The notes: generated by a model not told the origin, from the sequence alone. A stretch of 32,285 nucleotides of DNA from Stutzerimonas stutzeri SDM-LAC (GCF_000235745.1 NZ_AGSX01000103.1:1-32285); one strand, 5' to 3'; positions 1 through 10,223 are shown, numbered from the stretch's first letter. Program-made: numbers and translations.

Positions 1-1502
1 CAGACCTCAGGGCGCATATGTGGGAACAGGATCACGTCGCGGATCGACGGCGAGTTGGTCAGCAGCATGACCAGACGGTCGATGCCGATACCTTCACCCG
101 CGGTCGGCGGCATGCCGTATTCCAGCGCGCGGACGAAGTCGGCATCGAAATGCATGGCTTCATCATCACCGGCGTCCTTGTCACGCACCTGTGCATGGAA
201 GCGCTCGGCCTGATCTTCGGCGTCGTTCAACTCGGAGTACGCGTTGGCGATTTCACGGCCGCCGATGAACAGCTCGAAGCGGTCAGTGACGCTCGGATCA
301 TCGTTGCTGCGACGTGCCAGCGGCGAGACTTCGAAGGGGTAACGGGTGATGAACGTCGGCTGCTCCAGCTTGTGCTCGACCAGTTCCTCGAAAATCATCA
401 CCTGCAGCTTGCCCAGCCCTTCGAAGCCGAGCACCTTGGCGCCAGCCTTCTTGGCGATGGCGCGGGCGGTGTCGATATCCTGCAGGTCGGCAGCACTGAT
501 CTCCGGGTTGTACTTCAGAATCGAATCGAACACCGATAGCCGTGCGAAGGGCTCGCCGAAGTGGAACACCTTGTCGCCGTAGGGCACGTCGGTGCTGCCG
601 AGCACCAGCTGCGCCAGCTCGCGGAACAGCTCCTCGGTGAGGTCCATGTTGTCTTCGTAATCGGCGTAGGCCTGGTAGAACTCGAGCATGGTGAACTCGG
701 GGTTGTGCCGGGTCGAGACGCCTTCGTTACGGAAGTTGCGGTTGATCTCGAAGACGCGCTCGAAACCACCGACCACCAGGCGCTTGAGGTAAAGCTCCGG
801 CGCGATGCGCAGGAACATCGGAAGGTCCAGCGCATTGTGATGGGTTTCGAACGGCTTGGCTGCGGCACCGCCGGGGATGGTCTGCAGCATCGGCGTCTCG
901 ACTTCCAGGAAGTCGCGCTCGTTGAGGAATTTGCGGATGTGGCCGATCACCTGGGAACGCACACGGAAGGTGTGGCGGGTTTCCTCGTTGACGATCAGGT
1001 CAACGTAGCGCTGACGATAGCGCTGCTCGGTGTCGGTCAGGCCGTGGTGCTTGTCGGGCAGCGGGCGCAGCGACTTGGTTAGCAGGCGCACGTCAGTCAT
1101 TTCAACGTAGAGGTCGCCCTTACCGGAACGCGCCAGGGTGCCCTCGGCAGCGATGATGTCGCCCAGGTCCCAGTGTTTGATGGCTTCCAGGGTCTCGGCC
1201 GGCAGTGTCTTGCGGTTGACGTAAACCTGGATGCGCCCGGTCATGTCCTGCAAGACCATGAAGGCGCCGCGGTTGAGCATGATGCGACCGGCAACTTTCA
1301 CCGGGATTGCCGCTTCTGCCAGCTCTTCCTTGGTCTTGTCGACGTATTTCAGCTGCAGGTCGTTGCAGTAGCTGTCGCGACGGAAGTCATTGGGGAAGAC
1401 GTTGCCCTTGGCGCGCTCGGCGGCCAGTTTTTCCTTGCGCTGAAGGATCAGGCTGTTTTCTTCCTCTTGGATAGCGTGCTGGTTCAGCGGTTGTTCGCTC
1501 AT
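1..1502 (-). CDS. lysS: Lysine--tRNA ligase, class II (3' end cut by window edge)
   Basis: Cytoplasmic enzyme that charges tRNA-Lys with lysine using ATP. Translating the minus strand from the ATG at 1502 gives MSEQPLNQ, then an OB-fold tRNA anticodon-binding domain (about residues 60-170, with [20 protein letters not shown]), then the class II catalytic core. Motif 2 is visible as [20 protein letters not shown], and motif 3 lies in the C-terminal segment [20 protein letters not shown]. The frame stays open for 500 codons to position 3 and ends in [13 protein letters not shown]. Family members are about 500 residues, so at most a codon or so plus the stop is missing. It lies 182 bp downstream of prfB on the same strand, the classical prfB-lysS pairing. 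The Shine-Dalgarno sequence is weak. Identification is very secure. Confidence 0.96.
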   Translation of the reverse strand, partial: MSEQPLNQHAIQEEENSLILQRKEKLAAERAKGNVFPNDFRRDSYCNDLQLKYVDKTKEELAEAAIPVKVAGRIMLNRGAFMVLQDMTGRIQVYVNRKTLPAETLEAIKHWDLGDIIAAEGTLARSGKGDLYVEMTDVRLLTKSLRPLPDKHHGLTDTEQRYRQRYVDLIVNEETRHTFRVRSQVIGHIRKFLNERDFLEVETPMLQTIPGGAAAKPFETHHNALDLPMFLRIAPELYLKRLVVGGFERVFEINRNFRNEGVSTRHNPEFTMLEFYQAYADYEDNMDLTEELFRELAQLVLGSTDVPYGDKVFHFGEPFARLSVFDSILKYNPEISAADLQDIDTARAIAKKAGAKVLGFEGLGKLQVMIFEELVEHKLEQPTFITRYPFEVSPLARRSNDDPSVTDRFELFIGGREIANAYSELNDAEDQAERFHAQVRDKDAGDDEAMHFDADFVRALEYGMPPTAGEGIGIDRLVMLLTNSPSIRDVILFPHMRPEV

Positions 1503-1588
1503 GGTTTCAAAATGCCTGGATCGATTGGATGAATCCTGGGAAGACCGTGCCGGAAAGTGCTCCGCAGCAGGTACTGCCCCGTCTTGGT

Positions 1589-1663
1589 CGGCTGAAGCCC
1601 ACCCTAATTGGTATGCAAAGCTGATGCAGAGTGGGCTTGGCGACGTTGCGCTGCAGCCCACCT
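1589..1663. repeat. Degenerate GTGGGCTTCAGCC-type repeat in the prfB-lysS gap
   Basis: The 182-bp gap between prfB and lysS has no plausible gene. It holds three copies of a short word: AAGCCCAC at 1595-1602, its inverse GTGGGCTT at 1631-1638, and AGCCCACC at 1655-1662. The first pair could fold as a stem with a 28-nt loop in the prfB-lysS transcript. The words resemble the dispersed GTGGGCTTCAGCCCACC-type repeats I recall from P. stutzeri and P. aeruginosa intergenic regions. That family link is from memory, and the copy is imperfect. Confidence 0.4.
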
Positions 1664-1684
1664 CCACTCGCCAAGCACAGCGGC

Positions 1685-2780
1685 TTAGAGCCCCTGTTTC
1701 AAACTGGCTTCGAGGTACTGGTCGATGTCGCCATCCAGCACCTTCTGGCAGTCGCTTCGTTCCACGCCGGTACGCAGATCCTTGATGCGCGAGTCGTCGA
1801 GCACATAGGAGCGAATCTGATGACCCCAGCCGATATCGGACTTGGTGTCTTCCAGTGCCTGGGAGGCCGCGTTGCGCTTCTGCATTTCCTGCTCGTACAA
1901 CCGGGCCCGCAGCATTTTCATGGCGGTGTCCTTGTTCGCGTGCTGGGAACGCTCGTTCTGGCAGGCCACCACCGTGTTGGTTGGTACGTGGGTGATACGT
2001 ACCGCCGAGTCGGTGGTGTTGACGTGCTGACCACCGGCACCGGAAGAGCGGTAGGTGTCGATGCGCAGGTCGGCCGGGTTGATGTCGATCTCGACCCTGT
2101 CGTCGATCTCGGGCGAGACGAACACTGCCGAGAATGAGGTGTGGCGGCGCGCGCCAGAGTCGAACGGGCTCTTGCGCACCAAGCGGTGCACGCCGATCTC
2201 GGTGCGCAACCAGCCAAAGGCGTATTCGCCCTTGATGTGTACGGTAGCGCCCTTGATGCCGGCGACTTCACCTTCGGACAGCTCGACGATCTCGGCGCTG
2301 AAACCGCGCTTGTCGGCCCAGCGCAGGTACATGCGCAGCAGGATGTTTGCCCAGTCCTGAGCTTCGGTGCCGCCGGAACCGGCCTGGATATCGAGGTAGG
2401 CGTTGTTGGGGTCCATCTCGCCGCTGAACATGCGGCGGAATTCCAGCCCTTCGAGGATGCCGCGCAGGCGGTCGAGCTCGGCGGCGACGTCGTCTACGGC
2501 GCTCTGATCGTCTTCTTCGACAGCCATGTCGAGCAGGTCGCGGGAGTCGGCCAGGCCGCCCTCGAGGTCATCGATGGTTTCGACGATCTGCGCCAGGGTG
2601 GCGCGCTCGCGGCCCAGGTTCTGGGCGTACTCGGGCTTGTTCCAGACGTTCGGGTCTTCGAGTTCGCGGTTTACTTCGACGAGACGATCATGCTTCTGAT
2701 CGTAGTCAAAGATACCCCCGAATTGACTGGGTGCGGTCGGACAGGTCCTTGATGCTGTTGAGGATCGGGTTGATTTCCAT
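1685..2780 (-). CDS. prfB: Peptide chain release factor 2 (with programmed +1 frameshift)
   Basis: Recognises UGA and UAA stop codons in the ribosomal A site and triggers peptide release. The first 24 codons run from the ATG at 2780 to ...SIRGYL and hit an in-frame UGA at 2708-2706. Skipping one base continues as [10 protein letters not shown]... to the TAA at 1687-1685, giving 364 residues, the normal RF2 length. The SPF stop-codon recognition tripeptide is at residues 204-206. The GGQ peptidyl-transferase motif is at 249-251, within [12 protein letters not shown]. The residue matching the E. coli 246 polymorphism is Ser, not the low-activity Thr of K-12. Starts predicted upstream of 2780 read through the wrong frame and should be ignored. 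The likely promoter is at 2821-2849, and lysS follows. Confidence 0.96.
2705..2719 (-). promoter_or_regulatory. RF2 programmed +1 frameshift site
   Basis: On the minus strand the sequence reads GGGGGTATCTTTGAC: an internal Shine-Dalgarno-like GGGGG at 2719-2715, the slippery CTT codon at 2711-2709, and the in-frame TGA at 2708-2706 followed by C. This is the canonical RF2 autoregulatory site. When RF2 is scarce, termination at UGA is slow and the ribosome slips forward by one base to read GAC. Confidence 0.95.
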
Positions 2781-2820
2781 AGGTAGGCAGCTCTCAATCG
2801 GACGGTGCGAAAAGCCGGCG

Positions 2821-2849
2821 ATTATAGCGCAGCAAGCTGCAGCTGACAG
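2821..2849 (-). promoter_or_regulatory. Probable sigma70 promoter of prfB
   Basis: The minus strand carries a perfect TATAAT (plus-strand ATTATA at 2821-2826). A 17-bp spacer separates it from CTGTCA (plus-strand 2844-2849), which matches four of six bases of TTGACA. The expected start is near 2815, giving a leader of about 35 nt before the prfB ATG at 2780. Confidence 0.65.
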
Positions 2850-2907
2850 CCCACGCAGGACCGCCGGGGCGGTGATTGTCAAGCAAAGCGGGCAGACCAG
2901 CGGGCAA

Positions 2908-2927
2908 AGGCGGCACCTGTGCCGCCT
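2908..2927 (-). terminator. Hairpin downstream of the DUF533 gene
   Basis: AGGCGGCAC (2908-2916) pairs perfectly with GTGCCGCCT (2919-2927), leaving a 2-nt loop. It sits just past the stop of the DUF533 gene on the minus strand. The following bases are only weakly T-rich, so it may be an inefficient or Rho-assisted terminator. Confidence 0.5.
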
Positions 2928-2935
2928 CGTCCACA

Positions 2936-3697
2936 CTACGCGGAAACGCCGCGCACCTGGCTTTCCAGTTCAGCCTTCAATTGCGCGTCGAGCTTCAATT
3001 GCCGAGCCAGTTCATCCAGATAAGCCCGTTCCATGAAGTGCTCCTCATCCACCATCAGAACACTGGCGAGGTACATCTCCGAAGCCATCTCAGGGGTGGT
3101 TGCAGCCGCGGCCACATCTACCGGATCGAGCGGTTTGTTCAACTCCGCCTCAAGCCAATGCTGCAATTCAGGATCGTCGGTGAGCTGGGCTAGTTCAGCC
3201 TCGATCATCTTGCGCTCCTGATCGTCCACATGGCCGTCGGATTTGGCCGCCGCGACCAGCGCCTTGAGGATGCCGCGGCTGTGTTCTTCTACCTGTTCCG
3301 GCGGTAGCCGATCGACAGTCTTCGGCTCGGTCCGGGACGTGCTTGCCGCTGCCGCAACGCCTTGTTGCGCCTGCTGCGCTTGCCAGTTGCCATAAGCCTT
3401 GTAGGCCAGCATGCCGAGCGCGGCCAAGCCACCGTAGGTAACAGCCTTGCCGCCCATGCGACGCCCGCTCCGACTCCCCAGCAACATGCCGAGCGCACCG
3501 GTTGCCAACGCACCCTTTCCGATGCCTCCTCCGCCGCCACCCAGAATGGAGCCGAGAGGGCCACCCGCGCCGGAGAGCATATCTCCCAGCGAACCTCCAC
3601 TCTTCGAAGGTGTTGAGCGCGTCACGGAGCTTTGCTGCTTCTGCAACAGGTCCTGACCCGATTTGAGCAGTTGATCGAGCAAACCGCTGGTTTTCAT
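2936..3697 (-). CDS. DUF533 (YebE-like) protein with TerB-like C-terminal domain
   Basis: 253 residues. The N-terminal third is low complexity and Gly-rich, including GSILGGGGGGIGKGALATGA (about residues 50-70). It is followed by a hydrophobic stretch AVTYGGLAALGMLAYKAYG (about 84-102) that could be one membrane segment. The C-terminal half, from about residue 135 (HSRGILKALVAAAKSDGHVD) to the end, is an acidic helical domain typical of DUF533/TerB-like tellurite-resistance folds. The molecular function of this family is unknown to me, and E. coli YebE is described as an inner-membrane protein. The gene starts only 18 bp after the Old Yellow Enzyme stop, so the two are probably co-transcribed. 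The hairpin at 2908-2927 follows the stop. Confidence 0.8.
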   Translation of the reverse strand: MKTSGLLDQLLKSGQDLLQKQQSSVTRSTPSKSGGSLGDMLSGAGGPLGSILGGGGGGIGKGALATGALGMLLGSRSGRRMGGKAVTYGGLAALGMLAYKAYGNWQAQQAQQGVAAAASTSRTEPKTVDRLPPEQVEEHSRGILKALVAAAKSDGHVDDQERKMIEAELAQLTDDPELQHWLEAELNKPLDPVDVAAAATTPEMASEMYLASVLMVDEEHFMERAYLDELARQLKLDAQLKAELESQVRGVSA

Positions 3698-3715
3698 GAG
3701 GACACCTACCTGTAG

Positions 3716-5110
<1,395 letters not shown>

Positions 5111-7207
5111 CTATGCCGCTTCTACTTCTACCGGTACACCATTGAGCGCCGCATTACCGGACAGCGCATCAAGCTGACGCTCATCGGTCAGGTCGTTGGC
5201 ACTGGCCCCGGGCTGGTTGCTGGCGATGCTCATCTGCACGCCAGGGCGAGCATGTCCCCAGCCATGCGGCAGGCTGACCACACCGGGCATCATTTCGTCG
5301 CTGGCGGCGACCTCCACCTCGATCATCCCGACCCGCGAGCGAACCCGTACGCGCTGACCGTCGAGCAACCCGAGTCGGTTCAGGTCCGCAGGATTCATCA
5401 GCAGCTGATGGCGCGGTTTGCCCTTCACCAGGCGGTGATAATTGTGCATCCATGAATTGTTACTGCGCACATGTCGACGGCCGATCAGAACGAGCTGATT
5501 CGGGTGCGGCTCGGATGCAGAAGCAAAGCGTTGCACATCACCTAGAAACAATTCCGGCGCCGCCTGGATACGCTGGTTCGCGGTCTTCAGCCGCCCGGCG
5601 AGATTCGGCTTGAGCGCGCCGAGATCGAGGCCATGCGGATAGTCGCGCAGCCTGGACAGGCTTAACGCCAGTTCGCTGCTGTCACCGTACGGCCCGGCGC
5701 GCAGGCCCAGGTCGATCATCTGCTCCGGTGCGATGGTCGGCTTGAGATCGCCGCCGGTACGCGCCGCAAAGGCTCTGGCCAGACCGACAAAGATTTCCCA
5801 GTCGTGCAGCGCACCGGTTGGCTTGCTCAGTACCGCTTCGTTGAAGCGGGTAACGTTGCGCACGGCAAAGACATTGAAAGTGGTGTCGTAGTGGTCATGC
5901 TCCAGCGGCGCGGTCGGCGGCAGGATCAAATCGGCGTAGCGAGTAGTTTCATTGATGTAGAAATCCACGCTGAGCATGAACTCAAGGCCGTCCAGCGCCT
6001 GTTCCAGCTGACGGCCATTGGGCGTCGATAGCACCGGATTGCCCGCAACCGTTATTAACGCGCGAATCTGCCCGTCACCCTCGGTGAGCATTTCCTCGGC
6101 CAGTGCCGATACTGGCAGCTCACCTCCATACTCCGGCAGTCCTGAGACCCGGCTCTGCCAGCGATTGAAATGCCCGCCAGAGGTGTTGGCCACCAGATCA
6201 ACAGCCGGCTCGGTGCATAGCGCACCGCCGACCCGATCCAGATTTCCGGTTACCAGATTGATCGACTGCACCAGCCATTGGCACAACGTGCCGAACGCCT
6301 GGGTCGACACGCCCATGCGCCCGTAGCAAACCGCCCTATCCGCCGCGGCGAAGTTACGTGCCAACTGGCGAATTTGCTCGGCGGACACGCCACAGCGCGG
6401 GCTCATCGACTCGGCTGAGAAAGGCGCCACCGCCGCCCGGAGGTCTTCCAGACCATCCACCGGCAGATGGCTGGTGCGGGTCAGGCCCTCATCGAACAGC
6501 GTGTGGAGCAGACCGAACAGCAACGCGGCATCTTCCCCGGGGCGAACGAACAGATGCTGATCGGCAATAGCAGCGGTTTCGCTACGGCGCGGATCGACCA
6601 CCACCAGCATGCCGCCACGTGCCTGCAACGCCTTGAGGCGCTTTTCCACGTCGGGGACAGTCATGATGCTGCCGTTGGATGCCAGCGGGTTCCCGCCCAG
6701 TATCAGCATGAAGTCGGTGTGATCAATGTCCGGGATCGGGATCAGCAGGCCGTGGCCGTACATCATCAGACTGGTCAGGTGATGCGGCAGCTGATCGACC
6801 GATGTCGCCGAGAAACGGTTACGGGTTTTCAACTGGCCGAGAAAATAGTTGCTGTGGGTCATCAGCCCGTAGTTGTGCACGCTGGGATTGCCCTGATAGA
6901 CCGCCACCGCATTGTTGCCGTGACGCTCGCGGATGTCGGCCAGGCGCTCGGCCACCAGCGCGAACGCCTCATCCCACTCGATCGCCTGCCATTCGCCGCC
7001 GACCCGGCGCACCGGGTGGCGCAGGCGATCCGGGTCGTTCTGGATGTCCTGCAGCGCGACGGCCTTGGGGCAGATATGACCGCGACTGAAACTATCCTGC
7101 GGATCGCCCTTGATGGAAACGATCTGCTCATCACGGGTTTCGATGGTCAGGCCACAGATGGCTTCGCACAGGTGGCAGGCACGGTGGTGCAGGATCGATT
7201 CGCTCAT
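5111..7207 (-). CDS. Molybdopterin-dependent oxidoreductase with one N-terminal [4Fe-4S] cluster
   Basis: Member of the DMSO-reductase/formate-dehydrogenase superfamily, 698 residues from the ATG at 7207 (behind GGAG). A start at 7321 adds 38 residues with no family support. Cluster ligands are C11, C14, C18 (CHLCEAICG) and C46 (GHICPKA). The molybdopterin domain runs from about 60 to 470 (YQGNPSVHNYG, GGNPLASNGSIM, VVDPRRSETA). The dinucleotide-binding domain is at about 590-690 (LIGRRHVRSNNSWMHNYHRL, SLPHGWGH). Where FdhF and NapA have SeCys or Cys as Mo ligand, this protein reads FSATSVDQLPHH, so Ser136 is the likely ligand if any. No Tat signal is seen, so it is probably cytoplasmic. No electron-transfer subunit or cofactor-maturation gene is adjacent. 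The substrate cannot be told from sequence, and formate dehydrogenase should not be assumed. Confidence 0.85.
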   Translation of the reverse strand: MSESILHHRACHLCEAICGLTIETRDEQIVSIKGDPQDSFSRGHICPKAVALQDIQNDPDRLRHPVRRVGGEWQAIEWDEAFALVAERLADIRERHGNNAVAVYQGNPSVHNYGLMTHSNYFLGQLKTRNRFSATSVDQLPHHLTSLMMYGHGLLIPIPDIDHTDFMLILGGNPLASNGSIMTVPDVEKRLKALQARGGMLVVVDPRRSETAAIADQHLFVRPGEDAALLFGLLHTLFDEGLTRTSHLPVDGLEDLRAAVAPFSAESMSPRCGVSAEQIRQLARNFAAADRAVCYGRMGVSTQAFGTLCQWLVQSINLVTGNLDRVGGALCTEPAVDLVANTSGGHFNRWQSRVSGLPEYGGELPVSALAEEMLTEGDGQIRALITVAGNPVLSTPNGRQLEQALDGLEFMLSVDFYINETTRYADLILPPTAPLEHDHYDTTFNVFAVRNVTRFNEAVLSKPTGALHDWEIFVGLARAFAARTGGDLKPTIAPEQMIDLGLRAGPYGDSSELALSLSRLRDYPHGLDLGALKPNLAGRLKTANQRIQAAPELFLGDVQRFASASEPHPNQLVLIGRRHVRSNNSWMHNYHRLVKGKPRHQLLMNPADLNRLGLLDGQRVRVRSRVGMIEVEVAASDEMMPGVVSLPHGWGHARPGVQMSIASNQPGASANDLTDERQLDALSGNAALNGVPVEVEAA

Positions 7208-7356
7208 CGCTGGCTCCGGAGGATTGTTCTTGTAATGGGAACACTCTAGGCCGGAGCTGGGCGGTAGCCAACGAAAGACGTTGCGGCAAATAGGGACCGA
7301 TTCAGATAACCGATCTTGCAACTGGCAGTGCCGAGTCCGGATACGCCGTCGCTGCC

Positions 7357-7379
7357 GTAGGAGCGAGCTTGCTCGCGAA
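7357..7379. repeat. REP element (Pseudomonas type)
   Basis: The sequence reads GTAGGAGCGAGCTTGCTCGC followed by GAA. GCGAGC and GCTCGC form the hairpin core. This is the highly repeated extragenic palindrome I know from Pseudomonas genomes. It lies in the 242-bp non-coding gap between the recJ stop and the start of the molybdopterin oxidoreductase, where it may act as a transcript-end hairpin. Apart from that gene's GGAG ribosome-binding site near 7215-7220, nothing else is recognisable in the gap. Confidence 0.85.
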
Positions 7380-7449
7380 AGGATGTCCAGCTAGCGCCGG
7401 CTAGAGTCCGCGCCACCTTGGCTGCGCATTATCGGTCGTGAACCTGAAA

Positions 7450-9165
7450 TCAGCGCGCCGCGATATGCGCCACCAGCAATTGCACGCTTTCGCGACCGCG
7501 AAATTCGTTGACGTCCAGCTTGTAGGCCAGGTCCGCCCAGCGCACGTTGGGGTTGGGCCAGAGGTCGCGATCGATATTGAAGGCGATGCCATCGAGGGTC
7601 AGCGAGCCGCACTCGCTCTTGAGCACCATTTTCAGGTGCTTCTCGCCGACCAGTCGCTGCTGCACCAGCTGGAACACGCCGTGGAAAACCGGCTCGGGGA
7701 AATGCTGCCCCCACGGCCCGGCATTGCGCAGCGCCTTGGCCAGTTCCAGATGGAACTCCTCGATGCTCAGCTGACCATCGGTAAGCAGACGGCCGGTCAG
7801 GTCGTCCTCGCAGAGCTGGCGCCGTACCTCGGCATCGAAGGCCGCCGCGAACGCACCGAAGTTAGCCTCCGGCAGCGACAGGCCGGCCGCCATCGCGTGG
7901 CCACCGAACTTACTGATAAGGCCAGGATGGCGCGCCGCCACAGCATCCAGTGCATCACGGATATGAAAACCCGGCACCGAGCGCGCGGAGCCTTTCAGCA
8001 CGCCGTCGCCGGCATCGGCGAAGGCGATGGTCGGGCGGTGATAGCGCTCCTTGAGCCGCGAGGCGAGGATGCCGATGACGCCCTGGTGCCAGTCCGGGTC
8101 GAACAGACAAAGGCCGAACGGCATGTCGTCCAGCGGCAGGTCTTTCAGCTGAGCCAGCGCCTCGCGCTGCATGCCCTGTTCGATGCCCTTGCGATCCTGA
8201 TTGAGCTGATCGAGTTGCACGGCCATGTCGCGTGCCAGTGCCTCGTCTTCGCAGAGCAGGCACTCGATGCCCAGAGCCATGTCATCAAGACGCCCCGCCG
8301 CATTCAAGCGCGGGCCGAGAATAAAACCGAGATCGGTCGAGGTGATGCGGCTGTGGTCACGTCCGGCAACTTCGAGAATAGCCCGCAACCCCGGCCGCGC
8401 CCGGCCGGCACGAATGCGCGCCAGCCCCTGGTGGACAAGGATGCGGTTGTTCGCGTCCAGCGGCACCACATCAGCGACGCTGCCCAGCGCGACCAGATCC
8501 AGCAGCTCGGCCAGGTTCGGCTCCGCCCAACCATTACGGCTGAACCAGCCCGCCTCGCGCAGCCGGGCACGCAGCGCCAGCAACACGTAGAAGATAACGC
8601 CCACACCAGCGATGCACTTGCTCGGGAATGCGCATTCCGGCTGGTTGGGATTGACGATGGCATCGGCGGCGGGCAGCTCCGGACCCGGCAGATGATGGTC
8701 GGTCACCAGCACCTTGAGCCCGGCCGCCTTGGCCGCTGCGACGCCGTCCACGCTGGAGATGCCGTTGTCCACCGTCACCAGCAGATCGGGCTGGCGTTCG
8801 AGCGCCACGGCGACGATTTCCGGCGTCAGGCCGTAACCGTATTCGAAGCGGTTGGGAACCAGATAGTCCACATGCGCAGCGCCCAACTGACGCAAACCCA
8901 GCACGCCAACGGTGCTGGCCGTGGCGCCGTCGGCATCGAAATCGCCAACGAAGAGGATGCGCTGGCGGTTCTCCAATGCCTCGACCAGCAGCGTCACGGC
9001 CACATCGATGCCCTTGAGCTGGCCGTACGGGATCAAACGCGCCAACCCCTTATCCAGCTCAGTCACCGACTGCACGCCGCGGGCGGCATAGAGGCGCGTC
9101 AGCAGCGGCGGCAAGTCGCCCAGGTCGGGAAGCCGTTCGGGGAGTGGGCGGGGTTCGATGCGCAT
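7450..9165 (-). CDS. recJ: Single-stranded-DNA-specific 5'-3' exonuclease RecJ
   Basis: Degrades single-stranded DNA 5' to 3' in RecF-pathway recombination, mismatch repair and base-excision repair. It is 571 residues, the usual length. DHH-phosphoesterase motifs are visible: GDFDADG at 74-80, the VTVDNGISS region at 130-138, and the namesake D156-H157-H158 (VTDHHLPG). Further on is LGPRLNAAGRLDDM, and then the DHHA1-domain SKFGGHAMAAGLSL. The C-terminal OB fold includes LTDGQLSIEE. The start at 9165 (MRIEPRPLPERL) fits the family. It is divergent from pxpA across a 308-bp gap. A large plus-strand ORF covers the same DNA but is an antisense shadow of this GC-rich gene. Confidence 0.96.
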   Translation of the reverse strand: MRIEPRPLPERLPDLGDLPPLLTRLYAARGVQSVTELDKGLARLIPYGQLKGIDVAVTLLVEALENRQRILFVGDFDADGATASTVGVLGLRQLGAAHVDYLVPNRFEYGYGLTPEIVAVALERQPDLLVTVDNGISSVDGVAAAKAAGLKVLVTDHHLPGPELPAADAIVNPNQPECAFPSKCIAGVGVIFYVLLALRARLREAGWFSRNGWAEPNLAELLDLVALGSVADVVPLDANNRILVHQGLARIRAGRARPGLRAILEVAGRDHSRITSTDLGFILGPRLNAAGRLDDMALGIECLLCEDEALARDMAVQLDQLNQDRKGIEQGMQREALAQLKDLPLDDMPFGLCLFDPDWHQGVIGILASRLKERYHRPTIAFADAGDGVLKGSARSVPGFHIRDALDAVAARHPGLISKFGGHAMAAGLSLPEANFGAFAAAFDAEVRRQLCEDDLTGRLLTDGQLSIEEFHLELAKALRNAGPWGQHFPEPVFHGVFQLVQQRLVGEKHLKMVLKSECGSLTLDGIAFNIDRDLWPNPNVRWADLAYKLDVNEFRGRESVQLLVAHIAAR

Positions 9166-9473
9166 CTGTTGATTATCCGGCGTGTAGCATGAAGTGGTGG
9201 AAGCGATGAGCGGCGCGCGCAGACTGGTTGTCGCGTCAGGGCATGGCAGACGCTGCCGCGCAGGGGCGACTCTTGATTCTGATCACCAAGGCAGTCGCGG
9301 CAGCAAGTGCCTACGCAGCAGGCCCCGCTTGAGCTGGCCGCAAGCATACAGCAATGAACTGTTGGCGGGCCGCACGCCGACGGCGTGCCCTATGATCAGG
9401 AATCGCACATCGATGCCTTATCATCGCAGGCATCACGCCAGGCCCATACGACCCCATCACTCCGGAGACCACC
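9166..9473. other. Divergent recJ/pxpA intergenic region
   Basis: 308 bp between the start codons of recJ (-) and pxpA (+). I see no believable gene: the plus-strand ORF from 9194 runs on through pxpA in another frame. The region must hold both promoters. Recognisable items are the 17-bp inverted repeat at 9372-9388 next to TATGAT at 9391-9396, and the GGAG ribosome-binding site of pxpA at about 9463. A recJ promoter is not obvious. Confidence 0.5.
9372..9396 (+). promoter_or_regulatory. Inverted repeat plus -10-like box upstream of pxpA
   Basis: GCACGCCG (9372-9379), one central A, and CGGCGTGC (9381-9388) form a perfect 8-1-8 inverted repeat. Two bases later is TATGAT (9391-9396), five of six matches to TATAAT. 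No good -35 sits at the right distance, which would suit an activator-dependent promoter, or a repressor operator within the spacer. A GC-rich hairpin of no regulatory meaning is the alternative. Confidence 0.4.
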
Positions 9474-10223
9474 ATGAAGCCTCTGTTACTCAACTGCGAC
9501 ATTGGCGAGAGCTTCGGAGCCTGGTCCATGGGCCTCGATGCCGAGGTCATGCCGTTTATCGACTGCGCTAACATCGCGTGCGGTTTTCACGCCTCGGACC
9601 CGCAGATCATGCGGCGCACCGTCGCGCTGGCAACGCAGCATGATGTGAAGATCGGCGCCCACCCGGCCTACCCCGATCTGGTCGGCTTCGGCCGCCGCTC
9701 GATGGCATGCACGCCAGAGGAAGTGGAAAACATGCTGCTCTATCAAATCGGCGCGCTGGACGGCATCTGCCGCGCGGAGGGCACCGAGGTGCGCTACGTC
9801 AAACCGCACGGCGCGCTCTACAACGACATGATGCGCAACCCCGAACTGCTCCGCGCAGTGATGAAAGCCGTGATCTCCTATTCCTCGTCGCTGCCCCTGA
9901 TGCTGATGTCCACGCGCGACAACAGCGGCGCGCAGGCATTGGCCGACGAGCTGGGCGTAACACTGTGGTTCGAAGTGTTCGCTGATCGTGCCTATGACGC
10001 GGCCGGCATGCTGGTATCCCGAGCACTGCCCGGCGCGGTTCATCACGATGCCGAAACGATCACGGCCCAGGCCCTCTGCCTGGCCAAAGGTGAAGCGCTG
10101 ACCGCCAGTGACGGCAGCTCGCTGATCCTGCGCGCCGACACGCTCTGCGTGCACGGTGACAACGCCGGTTCGGTCGCCGCGGTGCAGCGCATCCGGCAGG
10201 CGCTCGAGAAGCTGCCGGCATGA
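9474..10223 (+). CDS. pxpA: 5-oxoprolinase subunit A (LamB/YcsF family)
   Basis: Component of the ATP-dependent PxpABC 5-oxoprolinase, which opens L-5-oxoproline (pyroglutamate) to glutamate in the cytoplasm. The 249-residue protein has the family N terminus [30 protein letters not shown] (about 36-45), [17 protein letters not shown] (about 61-77), [14 protein letters not shown] (about 104-117), [12 protein letters not shown] (about 171-182) and the terminal [12 protein letters not shown]. The ATG at 9474 follows CCGGAGACCACC. It heads a three-gene unit in which pxpB starts inside the pxpA stop (ATGA). Function is assigned through the conserved pxpABC set and not from this subunit alone. Confidence 0.93.
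   Translation: MKPLLLNCDIGESFGAWSMGLDAEVMPFIDCANIACGFHASDPQIMRRTVALATQHDVKIGAHPAYPDLVGFGRRSMACTPEEVENMLLYQIGALDGICRAEGTEVRYVKPHGALYNDMMRNPELLRAVMKAVISYSSSLPLMLMSTRDNSGAQALADELGVTLWFEVFADRAYDAAGMLVSRALPGAVHHDAETITAQALCLAKGEALTASDGSSLILRADTLCVHGDNAGSVAAVQRIRQALEKLPA

Noticed and set aside
2706-2780. prfB read as a pseudogene because of an in-frame UGA
   Set aside because: The UGA is the programmed RF2 frameshift with all signals intact, and the combined product is full length.
7438-9192. 584-codon plus-strand open frame opposite recJ
   Set aside because: It mirrors a secure recJ in a GC-rich genome with biased third positions. Its translation shows no domain and is rich in Arg/His/Gln, as antisense shadows are.
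9194-9571. 125-codon frame in the recJ-pxpA gap
   Set aside because: It overlaps pxpA in another frame and has a low-complexity Arg/His-rich translation.
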